64,000 bases of DNA from contig NZ_SLXL01000003.1 in the NCBI RefSeq assembly GCF_004345735.1, forward strand, positions 248,001 to 312,000, in the 5' to 3' direction. Each line of letters starts with the position of its first letter. Within the stretch, counting starts at the first letter, position 1. Positions 58,961-64,000 of this stretch are shown here, in pieces. The DNA is from Rhodovulum adriaticum (GTDB lineage Bacteria > Pseudomonadota > Alphaproteobacteria > Rhodobacterales > Rhodobacteraceae). The translations under genes were made by a program, and so were the position numbers. Below the pieces are notes generated by a model. The model did no database searches, had not been told where the DNA came from, and saw only the letters and a program-made list of their open reading frames with translations.

Positions 58961-60291
58961 GGGAACCTCCTCGGCGAAATTGCGGATCAGGACGGATTTC
59001 AGCATGGCCGCGCGCAGGGCGTTGACCTCGCCGTCGGCGCGGATGCGCATCAGCGCGGTGGACAGCAGCGTCAGCGGATAGGGTGTGCCGGTCAGGATCG
59101 CCCGCATCCACTCGCCCGCGACCAGCGGCGGCACGTTCTCGCGTTTGCCCTGAACCGCCAGTTCAATCAGATACCGCCACAGCGGCGGCCAGTCATCGCG
59201 CGGCGGCGGGTCAAGGTGCATGTCGCTGAGAAAGCGCTGGTAGTGGCGCGTCAGCGTACCGAAATCGTTTTCCCACCAGAACCGCACCGACAGCCGCGCG
59301 GCATTGGGGGCAAGGCCCAGAACGCAGAACCGCACGCCCTTGTCCAGGTTCGGCGCCACCTCGGCCAGCGGCTGCTGCCGCCGGATGCGTTCCAACTGTG
59401 TGCCGATGTCCTGCGTGGCCTTCTTCTCGGCAATTGCAGGATCCCAGAAGGCCCCGAAAACGCTTTCTGCCTGCGCGGCGGCAGCGGCATCCGCGGCATC
59501 GGCCCAGAACACGGTCGAGGTGTCGCCGATCTGCAGCCGGTGGTCGCTGTCCTTTTCCAGGAACCGGTTCAGCGCCGTCGTGTAGGCAAAGGCCGCCGTT
59601 TCCGACACGGGGGCATTGTCGCCCTGTTCGTGCCCATAGGAAGCAAAGGCATCGAGGTTGAAGGAAACCAGGCTGGCACCCGAGGACTGCGCACCCCAAC
59701 CCCCTTTACCGAGGGGTGCAGGCGCGCCACCGGGGCGGAATGGCCGGTCACAAGGCAGATTTGCGGATCGGCTGCCCCCTCGGCCCCGCTCCGCGCCCAA
59801 AGGGCCTGCGCGGCGGGCCGGTCATGCAGGAAACCGCGTTCCCCAGCCAGACGAAACACAAGGTTCTGGTCCAGCATCGCCTCGGGCCACAGCGGCGGCA
59901 CGAAGGCCTGGGGCGTCCAGTTTTCCAGAAACCGGGCCAGCGCGGACAGGCCGGCGTCGTCTTCGCCCGACAGCAGTTCCAGGTGTCTTTCGCGGAATTT
60001 CGCGTGTTCCTCGGCGGTGCGCTTGCCCGCGCCGGCCGTGACGCCCAGAACATAGGCCGTCTTGTCCCACAGGAAATTGGGCGCGATGCCAGCCGTGCGC
60101 TTGACGGCCTGGGGAACCAGAATGAACCGGGGCGAGCGCTTCTTGTCGTCCGCGCGCAGGTCGATCACCTCTGCCACCGACCCGTCCGGGGTCAGCCCCA
60201 CACAAAAGCCGATCTTCTCGGTCGAATACCCAATGGGCGGCTTTTCCGGCAGCCGCTCATACGCCCGCACCAGCGAGGCCAGCATACTCAT
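58559..60291 (-). pseudogene. cas8c: Type I-C large subunit Cas8c (Csd1), frameshifted
   Basis: Large Cascade subunit that recognises the PAM. The expected protein starts MSMLASLVRAYERLPEKPPIG at 60291 (ATGA overlap with cas5c). It runs to SAPVARLHPSVKG, then must change frame to reach WGAQSSGASLVSFNLDAF. The 1733-base span is one base short of a 577-residue frame. The break lies at about 59698-59704 in AAGGGGGTTGGGG (minus strand). As it stands, translation gives a roughly 200-residue N-terminal fragment followed by aberrant residues. It may be a real mutation or a homopolymer sequencing error. Confidence 0.9.
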
Positions 60292-60986
60292 CGCAGCACC
60301 TCTGCGCTGTCCGGCGCGGGCACCTCCAGCACGCCCTCGATCAGCCGGGCGCGGAAAAACAGCGAGGGGCGGCCGGGGGCGGCATGGTCGATGTCCCACA
60401 GCATCAAGCCCAGGTCGCGCGGGGCGCCAAAGCCGTGTTCAGGCGTTTCCATCACCGGGTTGCGCGCTGGCAAGGCCGCATCGGGGGCGACCGGCGCGAA
60501 ATACGCCGCGAACTCGCGCGTGCCAAGGCAGGGCTGGTGAAAACACTGCCCCCGGGCGACGCGGCGGTTGAAGATATCCAGGTGCTTGCCCTCGTTGTCG
60601 TCGGGCCCGGCCTTGGCGGTCAGCTCGAAATGCGCCTCGATCACGTAGGCGGGGTTGACCAGAACGGTCGCGGCGCGCTGTTGCCGGTTCTCATCCACCA
60701 GGATTTGCAGCCCGCCCACATCGCCCCGTTTCATCGCCTTCTTGATCGTTCCCGTGGGCGCCTTGTGCCCCACCTCGTTGCGGCGGATGGACTGAAAGCG
60801 GATCGGCTCCAACACATGAATGCGGTCGATGACCCAGCGGATTGCAGGTTTCCAGTGGATCGCCTCCAGGATGCCCCGGGCGGCCGAGGGCGTCATCACG
60901 TCATAGCTGACACGCTCGACCTTCAGCTCGGGCCGCGTGAAGAGGGCATTGCGCCCCCAGACATGCAATCGAATTCCATAAGCCAT
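60288..60986 (-). CDS. cas5c: Type I-C Cas5c crRNA-processing endonuclease
   Basis: 232-residue Cas5c (Cas5d). In I-C systems it replaces Cas6, cutting pre-crRNA and staying on the 5' handle. It starts MAYGIRLHVWGRNALFTRPELKVERVSYDVMTPSAARGILEAIHW, a clear family signature. No cas6 gene is present, consistent with this role. It is 121 bases downstream of cas3 and overlaps cas8c by four bases. Confidence 0.96.
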   Translation of the reverse strand: MAYGIRLHVWGRNALFTRPELKVERVSYDVMTPSAARGILEAIHWKPAIRWVIDRIHVLEPIRFQSIRRNEVGHKAPTGTIKKAMKRGDVGGLQILVDENRQQRAATVLVNPAYVIEAHFELTAKAGPDDNEGKHLDIFNRRVARGQCFHQPCLGTREFAAYFAPVAPDAALPARNPVMETPEHGFGAPRDLGLMLWDIDHAAPGRPSLFFRARLIEGVLEVPAPDSAEVLR

Positions 60987-61107
60987 GGGTCACCTCGAAT
61001 GACGCTCAGATTATCCCTGAGGTTGAGTGGCACAAGGGAAAAAGCCTGTTGTTTTAGTTGTCCTCGTGGCAAGCATCTGAGCGGAGCAGGTCAAGTCCTG
61101 TCACCCC

Positions 61108-63348
61108 TCACACAATCCCCTGATCGGCGCTCAGATACTCTGCCTCTTCCCACCAGAGGCCAAAATCGTCGTGGTAAAGCGACGGCGCGCCAAGGACGAA
61201 GAACTGGTCGCCGCGCAGGTCGCGGGCGTGGAAATCGCCCTTGCCATTCGCGCGCAGGATCTCGCGCGCCCGTTCGGGGATCTGCACCACATAGGGTTGC
61301 AAGGCGCGGGCGATGCCCCCTGACGGCACCTTTTCCACCGCAAGCTTGGTAACCTCCTCCTGCGCCTTCGGCTCGACCGCCACGATCACCGGCACCATCG
61401 GGCTGTCGATCATGCGATAGTCCGCAGCCACCTTGCGGAACTGAAAACGGGAAGATGTTCCTGTGAATAATAGGTCATCAAACATATTCGAGCCAAGACG
61501 GTCCGGCCCAACCCGCCAATAGACCTCTCGGAACCAGCTGCGGATCGCCTCGGAGGCGAGCAAATCGTCGAACTTCGCTGCGGTGGTCCACATGGCCTTG
61601 GCCAGGTTTTTCACCTCTGCGGGTGCGCCATGCTCGGCGGGCGAAAACACCGTCAGAACCGATGCCTCCAGCGGTCGTTTCCCCTCGCGGTTCACGCGCC
61701 CCGCCGCCTGTATGACCGAGTCCAGCCCCGCCTCGGCCCGCCAGCCGCGGGGGAAGTCCAGGTCCACCCCCGCCTCGATCAGGCTGGTGGCGATCAGGCG
61801 GCAGGGCCGATCCGCCGCCAGCCGCGCCTTGATATCGGCGATGACCGCGCGGCGGTGGGCCGGATATTGCCGGGTCGTCAGGTGAACAAGCCCCTCCAGC
61901 CCCTGCGCCTTGCCCGCACGATAAAGGTCGAGCGCATGCTTGCGGCTGTTGACGATCACGACGCCCTGCGCCGTGGCCCCCAGTGCACCGAGCAGCGCGG
62001 TATCGTCCATCTCGCCGCCCTGCACGATCCGCACCCGACCCAGCTGCTGCGCCAGCGTCTTGGGATCGGGGGCCAGTTCCCGCCCGGCCAACGGCAGGCC
62101 GCCCTGCTGCAACTCGTCGCTGTCGAAGGCGGGCTGGGTCGCGGTGCACAGAACCACCGTGCAGCCGTAATGGGTGGCCAGGGTGTCGATCATCGCCAGC
62201 GTCGGCAACAGAAGCTTGCGCGGCAGGCATTGCGCCTCGTCCAGGACGATCACCGCGCCCGCGATATTGTGCAGCTTGCGGCAGCGCGAGGGACGGGCGG
62301 CAAACAGGCTTTCGAACAGCTGGACATTCGTGGTGACCACGACGGGCGCCGCCCAGTCCTCCATCGCCAGGCGGGCCTTGGCCGGCCCTTCCTCGCCGCC
62401 GTTCTCCGTCTCAATGGCGCTGTGGTGTTCCAGGATGTTTTCAGCGCCCAGAACGTCCCGAAAGATTGCGGCGGTCTGGTCGATGATCGAGGTATAGGGA
62501 ATGGCATAGATGATCCGCCGGTGCCCATGCCGCGCCGCGTGATCCAGTGCAAAACCCAGCGAGGCCAGCGTCTTGCCGCCCCCGGTCGGCACCGACAGCG
62601 TGAACAGCCCCGGCGGCAAGGGCGCCTTGGCGCGCACATGGGACAGGATGTCCGCGCGCAGCCTGTTGATGTCCGAGTCGCTGCTGAGACCGGCCATATG
62701 TGCCTGAAACCTTTTGCGAAACTCGGGCAACAGGCTTTGCAGGCTTGGCCAGTCGCGATTGCGGCTGCGGTTTTCCAACCGGTCGTAAAACGCCTCTGTG
62801 TCGCGGAAATCGGCATCGACGAGGCAGGAAAAGATCATGCGCACCGCCACCGACAAGTCGAACCCCGCCTTTGCGGACATCCTCAGAAGCTTTTGGATCT
62901 CCTGTCCGGCGGCCTCGATCTCGACCGGCAGATGCGCCTGCCAGGCGGGATCGAGCGGGGCCGCATCTCTTTCGATCCGCCGGTCGAGACAGGCATTGTC
63001 GGCCGTGGACTTGTCCGGCAGCCCCGCATGATGGCCGAGGATCGCGTAGGCCAGAACCTCTGCCACGGGTTTCATGCGTGGGTTTGCCTGATCGCACAGA
63101 ACCCTGCCGCCCGCGGTCGAATGATCGACGATCGGCCCCCGCTCCCCCCTTAGAACGCGGTCGAAAGCGGGGTCGTATTTGCCCAGATCGTGAAAACGTC
63201 CGGCGATAGATGCTGCGGTTGCCAGACCAAGGGGCGCGCCCCGCGCCGCAGCCAGTTGCGCGACCTGCGCCAGATGCTCGGACAGCGGTTGCCAGTCTGA
63301 CCGATCAGCGGCCGAACCGGAATGGGCATAACGGATTTCACCAACCAT
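61108..63348 (-). CDS. cas3: CRISPR-associated helicase-nuclease Cas3
   Basis: 746-residue HD nuclease fused to an SF2 helicase; it degrades DNA bound by Cascade. HD motifs: His25 (PLSEHLAQ), His53-Asp54 (GRFHDLGKYDPAF) and AILGHHAGLPD. Helicase motifs: SVPTGGGKT (Walker A), VIVLDEAQC (DExx) and VIQAAGRVNREGKR (motif VI). It is the first gene of the cas operon; the 214-base region upstream should hold the cas promoter. Confidence 0.97.
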   Translation of the reverse strand: MVGEIRYAHSGSAADRSDWQPLSEHLAQVAQLAAARGAPLGLATAASIAGRFHDLGKYDPAFDRVLRGERGPIVDHSTAGGRVLCDQANPRMKPVAEVLAYAILGHHAGLPDKSTADNACLDRRIERDAAPLDPAWQAHLPVEIEAAGQEIQKLLRMSAKAGFDLSVAVRMIFSCLVDADFRDTEAFYDRLENRSRNRDWPSLQSLLPEFRKRFQAHMAGLSSDSDINRLRADILSHVRAKAPLPPGLFTLSVPTGGGKTLASLGFALDHAARHGHRRIIYAIPYTSIIDQTAAIFRDVLGAENILEHHSAIETENGGEEGPAKARLAMEDWAAPVVVTTNVQLFESLFAARPSRCRKLHNIAGAVIVLDEAQCLPRKLLLPTLAMIDTLATHYGCTVVLCTATQPAFDSDELQQGGLPLAGRELAPDPKTLAQQLGRVRIVQGGEMDDTALLGALGATAQGVVIVNSRKHALDLYRAGKAQGLEGLVHLTTRQYPAHRRAVIADIKARLAADRPCRLIATSLIEAGVDLDFPRGWRAEAGLDSVIQAAGRVNREGKRPLEASVLTVFSPAEHGAPAEVKNLAKAMWTTAAKFDDLLASEAIRSWFREVYWRVGPDRLGSNMFDDLLFTGTSSRFQFRKVAADYRMIDSPMVPVIVAVEPKAQEEVTKLAVEKVPSGGIARALQPYVVQIPERAREILRANGKGDFHARDLRGDQFFVLGAPSLYHDDFGLWWEEAEYLSADQGIV

Positions 63349-63562
63349 AGCCGAAGCCTAACACCGCGCAGGACGTTGACCAGATGAACGTCGGGGAATT
63401 CGGGCCGTTATGCCGCCCAACTGCGGATGTCACGCCGTTCCACCAGCCGCCCATAGCACCCCACCTACCGACGCCAAACGCCCCGTTCCACCCGCCCGAC
63501 CAGGGCGTGGAGCTGTCGGGCCAGGCCGCGATGTTGCACAGCATGGCGCGCTTTCAAACCGC

Positions 63563-64000
63563 TCAGAACTCCACCCCGGGCTGGCCCTTGATGCCCGCCC
63601 GGAAGGGGTGCTTGACCAGCGTCATTTCGGTGACCAGATCGGCGGCCTCGATCAGCGGTTCGGGGGCGTTGCGCCCGGTCAGCACGACGTGGGTCAGGGA
63701 CGGTTTTTCCGCCGCCAGAAAGGCCAGCACAGCGTCCACGTCCAGATAGCCATAGCGCAAGGCGATGTTGATTTCATCCAGCAGGACCATACGGATCGCG
63801 GGGTCGCGGATCAGTTCCTGCGCCTTGCGCCAGCCGTTTTCGGCGGCGGCGATGTCGCGCGCGCGGTCCTGCGTTTCCCAGGTAAAGCCCTCTCCCATGG
63901 CATGAAACTGGCACAGATCGCCGAAATGGCCGGTCAGCAGGCGCCGTTCGCCCGTGTCCCACTTGCCCTTGACGAATTGCACCACGGCGCAGGGCATGCC
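63563..64000 (-). CDS. cobO: Cob(I)yrinic acid a,c-diamide adenosyltransferase, 3' part
   Basis: Corrinoid adenosyltransferase that adds the 5'-deoxyadenosyl ligand in cobalamin synthesis. The last 145 codons are visible; the P-loop N-terminus lies beyond the window. It matches CobO/CobA/BtuR: VVQFVKGKWDTGER, FTWETQDRARDIAAA, VLLDEINIALRYGYLD, HVVLTGRNAPEPLIEAADLVTEM and KHPFRAGIKGQPGVEF at the C-terminus. It is on the cas3 strand, but 214 bases away and functionally unrelated. Confidence 0.96.
   Translation of the reverse strand, partial: GMPCAVVQFVKGKWDTGERRLLTGHFGDLCQFHAMGEGFTWETQDRARDIAAAENGWRKAQELIRDPAIRMVLLDEINIALRYGYLDVDAVLAFLAAEKPSLTHVVLTGRNAPEPLIEAADLVTEMTLVKHPFRAGIKGQPGVEF

Noticed and set aside
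59694-59710. Programmed -1 frameshift in cas8c.
   Set aside because: The junction AAGGGGGTTGGGG is not a canonical X-XXY-YYZ heptamer in the right phase and I see no downstream structure in a suitable place; mutation or sequencing error is simpler.

Overview
The window is a GC-rich chromosomal segment from an alphaproteobacterium, most probably of the order Rhodobacterales. The reasons are the C4-pathway 5-aminolevulinate synthase, the secDF/ccm gene order, the rodZ-like/ispG pair, a DUF6314 protein and an alpha/beta-hydrolase-OsmC fusion, with high third-position GC throughout. I cannot fix the genus from sequence alone. Almost all of the window is dense housekeeping DNA. No insertion sequence, prophage or rRNA operon is visible.

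Layout. 1-7.2 kb: end of rpsR, rplI, a GNAT acetyltransferase, trigger factor and tRNA-Leu, a mini Hint protein, NAD(P)H-hydrate repair enzymes split into two genes (nnrE, nnrD), and the nitrogen pair glnB-glnA. 7.3-15.4 kb: an unknown membrane protein, a hydrolase-OsmC fusion, bioY, DUF6314, purB, a small secreted protein, an orphan FliG-like protein, an LpxL-type acyltransferase and a DUF1223 protein. 15.6-25 kb: acnA, then the minus-strand cytochrome c maturation cluster ccmABCDG and the Sec accessory genes yajC-secD-secF with an Mth938-domain gene. 25-31.4 kb: trypsin-like protease, serS, a TspO-like membrane protein, der, a BamB-like lipoprotein and a YfgM-like protein. 31.6-42.5 kb: an RND efflux pair, an Atm1-type ABC exporter, a LysM protein, a LOG-family enzyme, RarD and an aminotransferase. 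42.5-54.5 kb: an M48 protease, two tandem DsbA-like proteins (one without its CXXC), ispG, a RodZ-like protein, hemA, an M20 peptidase, two identical tRNA-Asp genes, pirin and adenine deaminase.

54.6-63.3 kb holds a type I-C CRISPR-Cas locus, all on the minus strand in the order cas3-cas5c-cas8c-cas7-cas4-cas1-cas2-leader-array. The array has 13 repeats and 12 spacers. cas8c carries a single-base frameshift near 59,700. A strong internal ribosome-binding site with a GTG codon near its 3' end marks the expected hidden Cas11c small subunit. The window ends inside cobO.

The most interesting signals are these. First, the broken cas8c keeps an intact internal cas11c. Second, a short sequence, CTTCTTCTTGG-N3/4-AAATACCC, follows the stop codon of three unrelated genes within a few bases, each copy followed by GC-rich hairpins. 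Third, nnrE and nnrD are split by overlapping frames. Fourth, palindromes lie upstream of acnA and hemA.
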